From Hansschlegelia quercus (lineage in GTDB: Bacteria; Pseudomonadota; Alphaproteobacteria; Rhizobiales; Methylopilaceae), in contig NZ_SIUB01000004.1 of NCBI RefSeq assembly GCF_004310425.1, positions 186,001 through 250,000 of the forward strand: a stretch of DNA of 64,000 bases. The letters are read 5' to 3'. The position numbers and the translations under genes are program-made. The notes below the pieces were generated by a model. The model worked only from the letters and a program-made list of their open reading frames with translations. It was not told the DNA's origin and did not search any database. Shown here in pieces: positions 24,610-32,758 of this stretch; within the stretch, counting starts at the first letter, position 1; the number at the start of each line of letters is the position of its first letter.

Positions 24610-25780
24610 GCGCGGCCTCGCGCGGGCTCATTTCTTCGAACAACGTCTCGTAGCGGGCGACCGCGACGTCCGTCGCGAACAGTTCGGCCCGCCGCCTCAG
24701 CCGCTCGGGATCGCGCGGCTCAGAGAGCGTCGCCGCCATCGCTTGCGTCATGGCGTCCGCATCGCCGACCGGCGTCAGGCGGCCATAGACGCCGCCGTCC
24801 AGGATTTCGCGGGGTCCGCTCGGACAGTCGGTGCTGACGACGGGCGTTCCGCAGCCGATGGCCTCGATCAGAACGCCCGGCAGTCCCTCCCAGCGCGAAC
24901 TCAGCACGAAGAGGTCGGCGCGCGCGAGGTAAGGCACCGCAAGCGGGACGGCGCCCGGCAGATCGACGTCCTCGCCGACGCCGAGGGAAGACGCCAACGC
25001 CTTGAGCTCGTCGCGCGCGCCGGGCTTGTCGTCGCCCCCGAGGATCAGAAGCCGCGCATTGACGCCCCGGCCCCTGAGGCCTGCGAAGGCGCGGATCAGC
25101 ATGTCGAAGTTCTTTTGCACGCCGACGCGTCCGGCGGCGACGATCAGTGGTCGGCCGGGGACCGCGAACCAGGAGTGGGAGACTTCCGTCGCGGCGGCGG
25201 CCTCGAACGCCGGACCAAGCACGGGATTGTAGATCGTCCTGATCTTCGCGCGCGGCAGACCGAGCGCGGCCATGTCCTCCGCGACGCCTTGGGAGACGGT
25301 GACGATCTGGTCGGCCAGCGGATAGAGCCCGCGAATCCTTTCGATCAACCCGGATTTTTTCGCCGCATAGGCCGAGGCGTTGTTGCGCTGGCTGACGACC
25401 AATCCGACGGCGACGTCCGCCTCCTGACGCGCTTCGATGGCGGCGAAGTTCGCGTAATTGTCGGCCGAGAACAGGACGTCAGGCGCCTCGCGGCGCAAGT
25501 AGCGGACCAGCGGACGAACCGTCAGGGCGAATTGGCGCCGCCGCTTGCTCCGCACGAAAGGCAGGCGAGCGAGCCAGCCACCGATCTCGAGCACTCTGAC
25601 GGCCGGGTTTACGGTCGAGCGGAGATCGCCGCTGGCGTCGACCACCAGCAGGTCGACGCGCCAGTCTCTTTCGGCGAGCGCATTGGCGAGCGTGATGACG
25701 CGCCGCGGCACGCCGCCGCCGGAGAGCCCATACATGAAGAGCCCGACGTGGCGTCGCCCGTCCATACCGCTTGCCCGCAT
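24590..25780 (-). CDS. GT4-type glycosyltransferase
   Basis: Retaining glycosyltransferase of 396 aa with a GT-B fold. The N-terminal acceptor domain opens VGLFMYGLSGGGVPRRVITLANALAERDW. The donor domain shows the GT4 pattern: IVAAGRVGVQKNFDMLIRAFAGL, LILGGDDKPG, and EGLPGVLIEAIGCGTPVVSTDCPSGPREIL with the E-x7-E motif. A start at 25780 is favoured by GGAG just upstream; an internal ATG at 25763-25765 is possible. It is divergent from a second GT4 gene whose donor domain is closely similar, suggesting an old duplication. The sugar and acceptor are unknown. Confidence 0.88.
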   Translation of the reverse strand: MRASGMDGRRHVGLFMYGLSGGGVPRRVITLANALAERDWRVDLLVVDASGDLRSTVNPAVRVLEIGGWLARLPFVRSKRRRQFALTVRPLVRYLRREAPDVLFSADNYANFAAIEARQEADVAVGLVVSQRNNASAYAAKKSGLIERIRGLYPLADQIVTVSQGVAEDMAALGLPRAKIRTIYNPVLGPAFEAAAATEVSHSWFAVPGRPLIVAAGRVGVQKNFDMLIRAFAGLRGRGVNARLLILGGDDKPGARDELKALASSLGVGEDVDLPGAVPLAVPYLARADLFVLSSRWEGLPGVLIEAIGCGTPVVSTDCPSGPREILDGGVYGRLTPVGDADAMTQAMAATLSEPRDPERLRRRAELFATDVAVARYETLFEEMSPREAALSPSAA

Positions 25781-25885
25781 CGCTCCGTCAGCCTATGGGG
25801 TCGGCCCCTGACGCCCGAGGTTCGCGCTTAAACCTCAACCCCGGAGCCGGTGCAAGCGGAGGCGGCCGGAGCCGACGACCAGGAC

Positions 25886-27106
25886 ATGACCGAGCGCTCT
25901 CCTCGCCCGCAAACACGTCTCGCGCTCTTCATCCGTTCGCTGAAGGCGGGCGGGGCGGAGCGGTCGACGGTCAATCTGGCGGGGGCGCTGGCCAAGCGCG
26001 GTTACGCGGTCGATCTCGTTCTCGGCCGCGCCGAAGGGCCGTTCCTCGCCGACGTGCCGTCCGCGGTCAGGGTGGTCGACCTCGCCGCGCGCTCGGCGCT
26101 GCCCGTCCTCGCTGTCGCGCCCTGGCGGCCCGGCGACTTCATCGCCCTCGTGCCGGTTCTGCTGGACAACCCGCCCCGGACGCTGGGCGCAATCCCTGCC
26201 CTCGCCCGCTATCTGCGGCGGGAGCGGCCTGCGGCCATGCTCTCGGCGCTCGATCACGGCAACGTCGCGGCAGTGATCGCCCGCGATCTCGCGGGCGTCG
26301 GCACGCGCCTGACGCTCAGCCAGCGCAATCATCTGACATCCGACCTCGCGGCGGCGCACGAGCCCCGCGTCACCAAGCTCGCGCCGCTCATCCGGCGGTT
26401 CTATCCCCGCGCTGACGCGATCGTCGCCGTGTCCGACGGCGTCGCCGACGACCTTGCGGCTGTCGCCGAAATCCCGCGCGAAAGGATCCGGGCGATCTAC
26501 AACGCCGTCGCGACGCCGGAGCTTTACGCGCAGGCGGCGGCTCCGCTCGACCACCCATGGTTCGTCGAAGGCGCCAAGCCGGTCATCCTGTCCGTCGGCA
26601 AACTGAAGCCGCAAAAGGATTATCCGACGCTTATCCGGGCCTTCGCCCTGCTGCGGCGAGAGCGCGATGCGCGGCTCGTGATCCTCGGCGACGGCCCGGA
26701 CCGGGAGGCGCTCGCCGCGCTTGCCGCCGAACTCGGCGTCGCCGAGGATCTCGACATGCCGGGCTTCGCGCCGAACCCGTTCGCTTACATGGCGCGCGCC
26801 GATCTCTTCGTGCTGTCGTCGGCTTTCGAGGGCCTGCCAGGCGTGCTGATCCAGGCGCTCGCCTGCGGTTGCCCGGTCGTCAGCACGGACTGCCCGAGCG
26901 GTCCGCGCGAGATTCTCGAAGGCGGCGTTTACGGCCCGCTGACGCCCGTCGGAGACGCCGCTGCGCTGAAGGAAGCCATGGCGGCGACGCTCGCTTCGCC
27001 GCCTGACCGGGAGGCGCTGCGCCAGCGAGGGGCGTGGTTCTCGCCGGAGCGGGCGGCGGACGCCTATCTCGATGTCATGCTGGGGGCGGAGACCGCCCGG
27101 ACTTGA
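25886..27106 (+). CDS. GT4-type glycosyltransferase (divergent paralogue)
   Basis: Glycosyltransferase of 406 aa. The acceptor domain has LALFIRSLKAGGAERSTVNLAGALAKRGY, and the donor domain ILSVGKLKPQKDYPTLIRAFALL, VILGDGPDREAL and FEGLPGVLIQALACGCPVVSTDCPSGPREIL, followed by EGGVYGPLTPVGD. The last block is nearly the same as in the divergent neighbour (DGGVYGRLTPVGD), so the two genes are paralogues. The ATG at 25886 is chosen; a GTG at 25850 with CGGAG before it would add 12 residues. The ABC exporter gene follows after about 60 nt, then the acyl-AMP ligase gene, all in one direction. Confidence 0.88.
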   Translation: MTERSPRPQTRLALFIRSLKAGGAERSTVNLAGALAKRGYAVDLVLGRAEGPFLADVPSAVRVVDLAARSALPVLAVAPWRPGDFIALVPVLLDNPPRTLGAIPALARYLRRERPAAMLSALDHGNVAAVIARDLAGVGTRLTLSQRNHLTSDLAAAHEPRVTKLAPLIRRFYPRADAIVAVSDGVADDLAAVAEIPRERIRAIYNAVATPELYAQAAAPLDHPWFVEGAKPVILSVGKLKPQKDYPTLIRAFALLRRERDARLVILGDGPDREALAALAAELGVAEDLDMPGFAPNPFAYMARADLFVLSSAFEGLPGVLIQALACGCPVVSTDCPSGPREILEGGVYGPLTPVGDAAALKEAMAATLASPPDREALRQRGAWFSPERAADAYLDVMLGAETART

Positions 27107-27167
27107 GGCGACGGACGTTTGGCGATACCCCGTGCCGCGCACTATCCCGCGGTCGGGCGAAGGCCGC

Positions 27168-28991
27168 GTGGCCCGAGCCCTCTTTCAGAGCCCAGTGTCC
27201 TTGAACGACGCACCGACGATCCGTCAGCGCAAGAAGGGCCGTTTTGAGAACCTGAAGCGGCTCGCCTCGGTCATCCCGCTGCGGCGCTCCGCGCTGACGC
27301 TGTTCTGTCTTGTGCTGGCCGGGATCGCAGAGGGCGTCGGCGTCGCGAGCCTGCTGCCGCTCGTCACGCTGATGGGACAGACCGGCTCGCAGCCCAAGGG
27401 GATCGCGGGCGCGATCTTCAACTTCCTGCACGGCTACGGCATCGAGCCGACGGTCGGCCTGTTCCTCTCCGTGCTGGTCTTCGGCATGCTGCTGAAGGCG
27501 ACGCTTAGTTTGGTCGCGCTCCATCAAGTCGGTCGCGCCGTCGCGGACGTCACGGTGCGCATGCGGCTCCAGCTCATCGACGCGCTGCTTGCGGCGCGCT
27601 GGTCCTACTATGTCCGCCAGCCCGTAGGCCGCTTCGCGAACGCGCTTGGCGCGGAGGCGAACGACGCCGGGGCGGCCTATCATCAAAGCGCCCAACTCAC
27701 GGCCGAGTTGATCCAGATCGCGACCTACTTCGCGATCGTCATGATCTTTTCCTGGAAGCTCGCTCTGGTGGCGATCGGCGTCGGGCTGATCATGGTCCTG
27801 ACGCTCAATCGTTTCGTGATCATCGCGAAGCGGACCGCTCGAAAGCAGAACCGCCATATCAAGCGGATGATCGCCGGCCTCACCGACCTCCTGGTCGGAC
27901 TGAAGCCGATGAAGGCGATGGGCCGCCAGGGCCGCTTCCAGACGCTGTTCGAGCGCGACGCCCGCATCATCCGCAAGGCTCAGCGTAAGCAGTCCTTTGC
28001 GCGCCACGCCAACAAGGCGCTGCAGGAGCCGATCCTCGCGGCCTGTCTGGCCATCGGCCTCTATGGCGCGCTGGTGATCTGGCAGGCGCAGCCTGGCGAA
28101 GTGCTCATCATGGCCGTGCTGCTGGTGCGCATGGTCACGACCATCGGCAAGGCCCAGGAGGGTCTGCAAGCGGTCCGCATCGCCGAAGTCGGCTTCGTCT
28201 CGATCATCGAGGCGATCGACTACGCCCGCTCCGCGCGCGAGCCCGCTCATGTCGGCGCGGACCCGACCTTCGAGCGCGGTGTGACGTTCCGCGACGTCAC
28301 CTTCGCCTATGACGACACGACGATCATCGAGCGCGCGTCGTTCGAAGTGCCGAGAGGCCTCGTCACCACGATCACCGGCGGCTCGGGCGCGGGCAAGACG
28401 ACGACGGTCGACCTGCTGCTCGGCCTTCATGAGCCGCAATCCGGCGAAATCCTGATCGACGGCAAGCCGCTCTCAGAGATCGACCTCGTCAGCTGGCGGC
28501 GGATGACCGGCTACGTGCCGCAGGAGCTGATCCTGTTCCACGACACGCTGCTGTCGAACGTCACGCTCGGCGAGCCGGAATTCACCCAGGAGGACGTCGA
28601 GCGCGCCATCGAGGCGGCCGGCGCGTCGGATTTCGTCTCCCGCCTACCAGAGGGCGTACAGACGATCGTCGGCGAACGCGGCGCGCGCCTGTCGGGCGGC
28701 CAGCGCCAGCGCATAGCGATCGCCCGCGCGCTGATCCATCGGCCGAAGATCCTGATCCTCGACGAGGCGACAACCGCCCTCGACCCCGAGACGGAAGCGA
28801 ACATCGTCCGCAACGTGCTGGAGCTCGCCCGCTCGACAGGTCTGACGGTGCTCGCGATCTCGCACCAGCCGGCCTGGGCGCGCGCCTCCGACCATGTCGT
28901 TAGACTGGAGGGCGGGCGAGTCGTAACCGTCGAACGGCGCGTCGATTTCACGGCCGAGACGCCCGAGCCCGCGTCGAGCGCGTCCGCCTGA
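27168..28991 (+). CDS. ABC exporter, PglK-like lipid flippase type
   Basis: Fused ABC half-transporter of about 607 aa. The start is uncertain: GTG at 27168 has GAAGG upstream, and GTG at 27195 is possible. Membrane part: LKRLASVIPLRRSALTLFCLVLAGIAEGVGVASLLPL, a layout typical of PglK-type flippases of lipid-linked sugars. ATPase part: Walker A GGSGAGKTT, Q-loop GYVPQELIL, signature LSGGQRQRIAIARAL, Walker B ILILDEATTALD and His in ISHQPAW. It sits between a GT4 gene and, 34 nt downstream, an acyl-AMP ligase gene, so it may flip a glycosylated lipid made by this locus. The substrate is inference. Confidence 0.85.
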   Translation: MARALFQSPVSLNDAPTIRQRKKGRFENLKRLASVIPLRRSALTLFCLVLAGIAEGVGVASLLPLVTLMGQTGSQPKGIAGAIFNFLHGYGIEPTVGLFLSVLVFGMLLKATLSLVALHQVGRAVADVTVRMRLQLIDALLAARWSYYVRQPVGRFANALGAEANDAGAAYHQSAQLTAELIQIATYFAIVMIFSWKLALVAIGVGLIMVLTLNRFVIIAKRTARKQNRHIKRMIAGLTDLLVGLKPMKAMGRQGRFQTLFERDARIIRKAQRKQSFARHANKALQEPILAACLAIGLYGALVIWQAQPGEVLIMAVLLVRMVTTIGKAQEGLQAVRIAEVGFVSIIEAIDYARSAREPAHVGADPTFERGVTFRDVTFAYDDTTIIERASFEVPRGLVTTITGGSGAGKTTTVDLLLGLHEPQSGEILIDGKPLSEIDLVSWRRMTGYVPQELILFHDTLLSNVTLGEPEFTQEDVERAIEAAGASDFVSRLPEGVQTIVGERGARLSGGQRQRIAIARALIHRPKILILDEATTALDPETEANIVRNVLELARSTGLTVLAISHQPAWARASDHVVRLEGGRVVTVERRVDFTAETPEPASSASA

Positions 28992-29025
28992 TGCGCACGG
29001 ACCATTCTGCGAGGTTTGCAAGTCT

Positions 29026-30741
29026 ATGATCGAGAACGGCGCGTTCGTCATGACCCCCGAGATCGCGGCGGAGCGCGGGCTGACGATCCTCGACGCCCTT
29101 GAGATCGCCGGCCAGGGCGAGGAAGGCTTCAACTTCCATACCGGCCGGGGCGTCCTCTCCGAGGCCCTGCCCTATGCGCGACTGAAGGACGAGGCGCGCG
29201 CGCTGGCGGCGAAGCTGCTCGGCGCGGGCGTGAAGCCGGGCGACCGGGTGGCGCTGATCGCCGACACCGAGGGCGATTTCGTCCGGCTTTTCTTCGCCTG
29301 CGGCTATGCCCGCATCGTGCCGGCCCCGATGCCGCTGCCGATGGCGTTCGGCGGGCGCGACGCCTATCTCGCTCATATCAGAAAGATGATCGAATCCGCC
29401 GACGCAGCGGCGGCCTTCGCCCCCGTCGCAATGAGGGACTGGCTGCTCGAGGCCGCAGACGGCCTCACCCTCGTGATGACAGGGACGATCGCAGACCTCG
29501 AAGCGGCTGCGCCGGTCGAAGGGCCGCTGACGCGGCCGGAGCTCGACGATCTCGCTTATATCCAGTTCTCGTCAGGCAGCACGCGGTTCCCGAAGGGAGT
29601 CTCGGTCACCCACCGCGCGCTGATGGCGAACGCGACGGCGATCAGCCGTCACGGCCTGGTGGTGCGCCCCGGCGACCGCTGCGTCTCCTGGCTGCCGTTC
29701 TACCACGACATGGGCCTAGTCGGCTTCATGCTGGCCCCGATCGTCGCGAACCTGACGGTCGACTACCTCGCCACCCGCGACTTCGCACGACGCCCGCTGC
29801 TGTGGCTCGAGATGATCGGGCGGGCGAAGGCGACGATCTCCTATTCGCCGAGCTTTGGCTTCGAGCTCGCCGCCCAGCGCGCGGCGACGCTGGATCTTGG
29901 CGACCTCGACATCTCGACCTGGCGCTGCGCCGGCATCGGCGGCGATATGATCCGTCCCCACGTGCTGCGCCGCTTCGCCGACCGTTTCCGAGCGCACGGC
30001 TTTGACCAGCGCGCCTATGTCGCGAGCTACGGCATGGCGGAGGCGACGCTCGCGCTGACCTTCGCGCCGCTCGATCACGGCCTGCGCGCCGACATGCTGG
30101 ACCTCGACGCGCTCGAGAACGAGGGCGTCGCCTCGCCCTCGACCTCCGAAGAGCGCGCCCGCGAATTCGTCCTGTGTGGGCCGGTTCTCCCCGGCCATGC
30201 GATCGAGGTTCGTTCGCCCGAAGGCGAGACGCTGCCGGAACGCCGCGTGGGACGCATCTTCGCGCGGGGGCCGAGCCTGATGCGCGACTATTTCCGCGAG
30301 CCGGAGGCGACGGCCGAGACGCTCTCGCCCGACGGCTGGCTCGACACCGGCGACCTCGGTTATGTCGCCGACAAGCAGATCGTGATCACGGGCCGAGCGA
30401 AGGACCTCATCCTCGTCAACGGGCGCAACGTCTGGCCGCAGGATCTCGAATGGGCGGTGGAGAGCGGCGTCGAGGGCCTGCGGAGCGGCGACGTTGCGGT
30501 GTTCTCGGTCGACCATGCGGAGGGCGAAGAGGTGGTCGCGCTCGTCCAGGCCCGCAGTGGGGCGCCGGAGGTTCGCGAAAAACTCACCACTGACGTCGCC
30601 TCGCTGCTCCGCCAGCGATTCGGCACTCCGGTCGTCGTGCGCCTTGTCGGCGCGCACGCGCTGCCGCTCACCTCGTCCGGCAAGCTCAGCCGCGCGCGCT
30701 CGCGCGAACTCTATTTGTCGTTGAAGGCCGAAACCGCCTGA
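29026..30741 (+). CDS. Fatty acyl-AMP ligase / acyl-ACP synthetase
   Basis: Adenylating enzyme of 571 aa (FAAL group of the ANL superfamily), which activates a fatty acid with ATP and loads it on an acyl carrier protein. The P-loop is YIQFSSGSTRFPKGVSVTH, followed by SWLPFYHDMGLVG (FAAL-type), ASYGMAEATLA, the TGD aspartate in DGWLDTGDLGYV, and the C-terminal lysine region TSSGKLSRARSRELYL. HDMGLVG and the long insert after GMAEA are features that separate FAALs from acyl-CoA ligases. An alternative ATG lies at 29050. An ACP and a serine palmitoyltransferase gene follow, matching the acyl-ACP synthetase role described for Caulobacter ceramide synthesis. Confidence 0.88.
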   Translation: MIENGAFVMTPEIAAERGLTILDALEIAGQGEEGFNFHTGRGVLSEALPYARLKDEARALAAKLLGAGVKPGDRVALIADTEGDFVRLFFACGYARIVPAPMPLPMAFGGRDAYLAHIRKMIESADAAAAFAPVAMRDWLLEAADGLTLVMTGTIADLEAAAPVEGPLTRPELDDLAYIQFSSGSTRFPKGVSVTHRALMANATAISRHGLVVRPGDRCVSWLPFYHDMGLVGFMLAPIVANLTVDYLATRDFARRPLLWLEMIGRAKATISYSPSFGFELAAQRAATLDLGDLDISTWRCAGIGGDMIRPHVLRRFADRFRAHGFDQRAYVASYGMAEATLALTFAPLDHGLRADMLDLDALENEGVASPSTSEERAREFVLCGPVLPGHAIEVRSPEGETLPERRVGRIFARGPSLMRDYFREPEATAETLSPDGWLDTGDLGYVADKQIVITGRAKDLILVNGRNVWPQDLEWAVESGVEGLRSGDVAVFSVDHAEGEEVVALVQARSGAPEVREKLTTDVASLLRQRFGTPVVVRLVGAHALPLTSSGKLSRARSRELYLSLKAETA

Positions 30742-30748
30742 ACACGAT

Positions 30749-30767
30749 TTGAAACACTTCGTTTCAA
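30749..30767 (+). repeat. Inverted repeat after acyl-AMP ligase
   Basis: TTGAAAC-ACTTC-GTTTCAA, 7-bp perfect arms, 7 nt after the stop codon. It lacks a T-run, so it is at most a weak terminator or mRNA end stabiliser. As duplex DNA it could also be an operator. Confidence 0.45.
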
Positions 30768-30853
30768 GCGCGTCGTTCCCAGTCGGACGACAGCCAAGAA
30801 GCCCTTCGCGCAAGCGCCTCCCACTCCGCCCGCTCGACCGGATCAGCAGCGGC

Positions 30854-30876
30854 GTTGACCGAACGGTTCGGTCAAC
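30854..30876. promoter_or_regulatory. 23-bp perfect palindrome, TetR-operator-like
   Basis: GTTGACCGAAC-G-GTTCGGTCAAC: 11-bp perfect arms around one base. Size and symmetry fit the operator of a TetR-family or similar dimeric repressor. It lies in the promoter region upstream of the ACP and serine palmitoyltransferase genes and is the longest perfect palindrome I noticed in the window. No TetR gene is nearby. Confidence 0.6.
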
Positions 30877-31190
30877 GGTAAGGAATTCGTCAGGCTTATG
30901 AATGATGAAGGGATGCGAGCCGCCACGAAGTCTTCGGACTGGGGACCATGGGGCGACTGCGGGATGGCGGTGATGGGCGTTGAACGCCGAGCACGACATT
31001 TCCGCAACAGTCCGAATGCATCCAAGTTCGCTGGCTTCTCCAGCCTTCGCGACTCGTGCTCAATAACCGTTCGGCGCTGTAACATGCTGCATTGAAGAGT
31101 GTATCCTTCGATGTTGCGGAAGTAACGACCGATTTCTAGTTTACCGTCGTCCACTCGTCTTCGCGGCGGCGACCAAGCCAAGGCGCGAAG

Positions 31191-31439
31191 ATGACGGACG
31201 AAACGACGCTGATCCCGGAAATCTCTGACGTTCTGGAATCGGTGACGAACAAGCGGGTGGAGCTCTCGCCGGAGATGAACATCGTCAATGATCTTGGTCT
31301 CGATTCCATCGCGGTCATGAACTTCTGCATGGCGCTGGAAGACCGGTTCGACATCTCCATTCCGCTCAATGACATGGCCAGCGTTGTGACGGTCGCCGAT
31401 CTGGCGAACACGATCGAAACGCTGCGGAGTAACGCGTGA
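31191..31439 (+). CDS. Acyl carrier protein for sphingolipid synthesis
   Basis: Acidic four-helix carrier of 82 aa. The phosphopantetheine attachment serine is Ser39 in DLGLDSIAVMNF, where the DSI variant replaces the usual DSL. It starts ATG after AAGGCGCGAAG and overlaps the serine palmitoyltransferase start (TGATG). It is separate from the housekeeping AcpP type (no fab genes near). In Caulobacter a dedicated ACP next to spt, loaded by an acyl-ACP synthetase, is needed for ceramide formation. The gene order here is the same idea, so the role is inferred with good support. Confidence 0.9.
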   Translation: MTDETTLIPEISDVLESVTNKRVELSPEMNIVNDLGLDSIAVMNFCMALEDRFDISIPLNDMASVVTVADLANTIETLRSNA

Positions 31440-32758
31440 TGGCAATCCTCGATAAGTTCTCGCAGCTGGCGGCCCGCTACGACGCGCTGAAGCAGAGCGG
31501 CGGCGACCCGTTCTCGATCAAGTTCGACGACATCATTTCGTCGGTCGAGGGCGTGGTGAACGGCAAGCGCACGCTGCTGTTCGGCACCAACAACTATCTC
31601 GGCCTGACCTTCGACCCGGTTGCGATGGAGCGCTCGATCGAGGCGATCCGCACGCACGGCACCGGCACCACCGGCTCGCGCATCGCGAACGGCAGTTATC
31701 GCGAGCATGAGCGGCTCGAGCGCGAGCTCGCCGACTTCTACGGCCGCAAGCACTGCATGGTGTTCTCGACCGGCTATCAGGCGAACCTCGCCATGATCTC
31801 GACGCTGGTCGGCAAGGACGACCACCTGATCATCGACGCAGACAGCCACGCCTCGATCTACGACGCGTCGCGGCTCGGCCATGCGCCGGTCGTGCGCTTC
31901 CGCCACAACAATCCCGACGACCTCGCCAAGCGCCTCGCTCGGCTGAAGGACGTTCCCGGCGAGAAGCTGATCGTCGCAGAAGGCATCTACTCCATGCTCG
32001 GCGACACCGCGCCGCTGAAGGAGTTCGTCGACGTGAAGCGCGAGTTCGGCGCTTACCTCATGGTCGACGAGGCGCACTCGATGGGCGTGCTCGGGCAGCG
32101 CGGCCGCGGCCTCGCGGAGCGTGAGGGCGTCGAGGACGACGTCGACTTCGTGGTCGGCACCTTCTCGAAGAGCCTCGCCAGCGTCGGCGGCTTCTGCGTC
32201 TCGAGCATCGAAGGCTTCGAAATCCTGCGCCTCGCCGCCCGCCCCTACATGTTCACGGCCTCGCTGCCGCCGGCGGTGATTTCGTCGACGATCTCCGCGC
32301 TCGAGACGCTCCGCAAGGAGCCGCAGCGCCGCCAGAAGCTGCGCGCCAACTCGCGCCGCTTCTACGACGGCCTCAAGAACGCCGGCTTCACCGTCGGGCC
32401 GGAGGCGAACCCGATCGTCGCCGTGATCCTGAACGACGCCGCGGTGGCGACCGCGTTCTGGCGCCGTCTGGTCGACGAGGGCATGTACCTCAACCTGGCG
32501 CTGCCGCCCGCAACGCCGAACTCCTCGGCCTTCCTGCGGTCGAGCGTGAGCGCGGCGCACACGAATGAGCACATCGACTTCGCGATCGAGCTGATGACCC
32601 GCATCGGCCGCGAGTTCGGCATCTTGCCCGACGCCGAGGCCGTCGATTACTCGAACGTGACGCAGTTCCCGCGCGTCAGCGCAGAACGCCCTGGCGCCAG
32701 AGCCGCCAAAGCGCCGGCCCGGCGGCCAGCAGCGGATGTCGGCGCTGGAATGGCGTGA
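31439..32758 (+). CDS. spt: Serine palmitoyltransferase
   Basis: PLP enzyme of the alpha-oxoamine synthase family, about 439 aa, condensing L-serine with an acyl thioester to 3-ketosphinganine. The schiff-base lysine is Lys244 in GTFSKSLASVGGF. Asp210 and His213 lie in VDEAHSMG, and His137 in DADSHASIYD. Segments diagnostic for SPT rather than KBL, AONS or ALAS are VRFRHNNPDDL, EGIYSMLGD.APLKEFV, RPYMFTASLPP and YLNLALPPATP. ATG at 31439 overlaps the ACP stop by one base (a GTG three bases earlier is possible). The last 26 residues are Ala/Arg-rich and overlap the convergent gene by 83 nt, so the tail may be a recent extension. Confidence 0.93.
   Translation: MAILDKFSQLAARYDALKQSGGDPFSIKFDDIISSVEGVVNGKRTLLFGTNNYLGLTFDPVAMERSIEAIRTHGTGTTGSRIANGSYREHERLERELADFYGRKHCMVFSTGYQANLAMISTLVGKDDHLIIDADSHASIYDASRLGHAPVVRFRHNNPDDLAKRLARLKDVPGEKLIVAEGIYSMLGDTAPLKEFVDVKREFGAYLMVDEAHSMGVLGQRGRGLAEREGVEDDVDFVVGTFSKSLASVGGFCVSSIEGFEILRLAARPYMFTASLPPAVISSTISALETLRKEPQRRQKLRANSRRFYDGLKNAGFTVGPEANPIVAVILNDAAVATAFWRRLVDEGMYLNLALPPATPNSSAFLRSSVSAAHTNEHIDFAIELMTRIGREFGILPDAEAVDYSNVTQFPRVSAERPGARAAKAPARRPAADVGAGMA

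Larger units (their letters stand above)
30742..31190. other. 449-nt intergenic region without a gene
   Basis: I see no supportable gene here. A 65-codon open frame at 30898-31095 has no good ribosome binding site and no recognisable features. The region holds a hairpin just after the ligase gene and a 23-bp perfect palindrome, described separately. The promoter for the ACP-serine palmitoyltransferase genes must be in it, probably between 30880 and 31180. Confidence 0.6.

Noticed and set aside
30898-31095. Small 65-codon frame in the acp upstream region
   Set aside because: No ribosome binding site, no family resemblance, odd composition; treated as part of the intergenic region.
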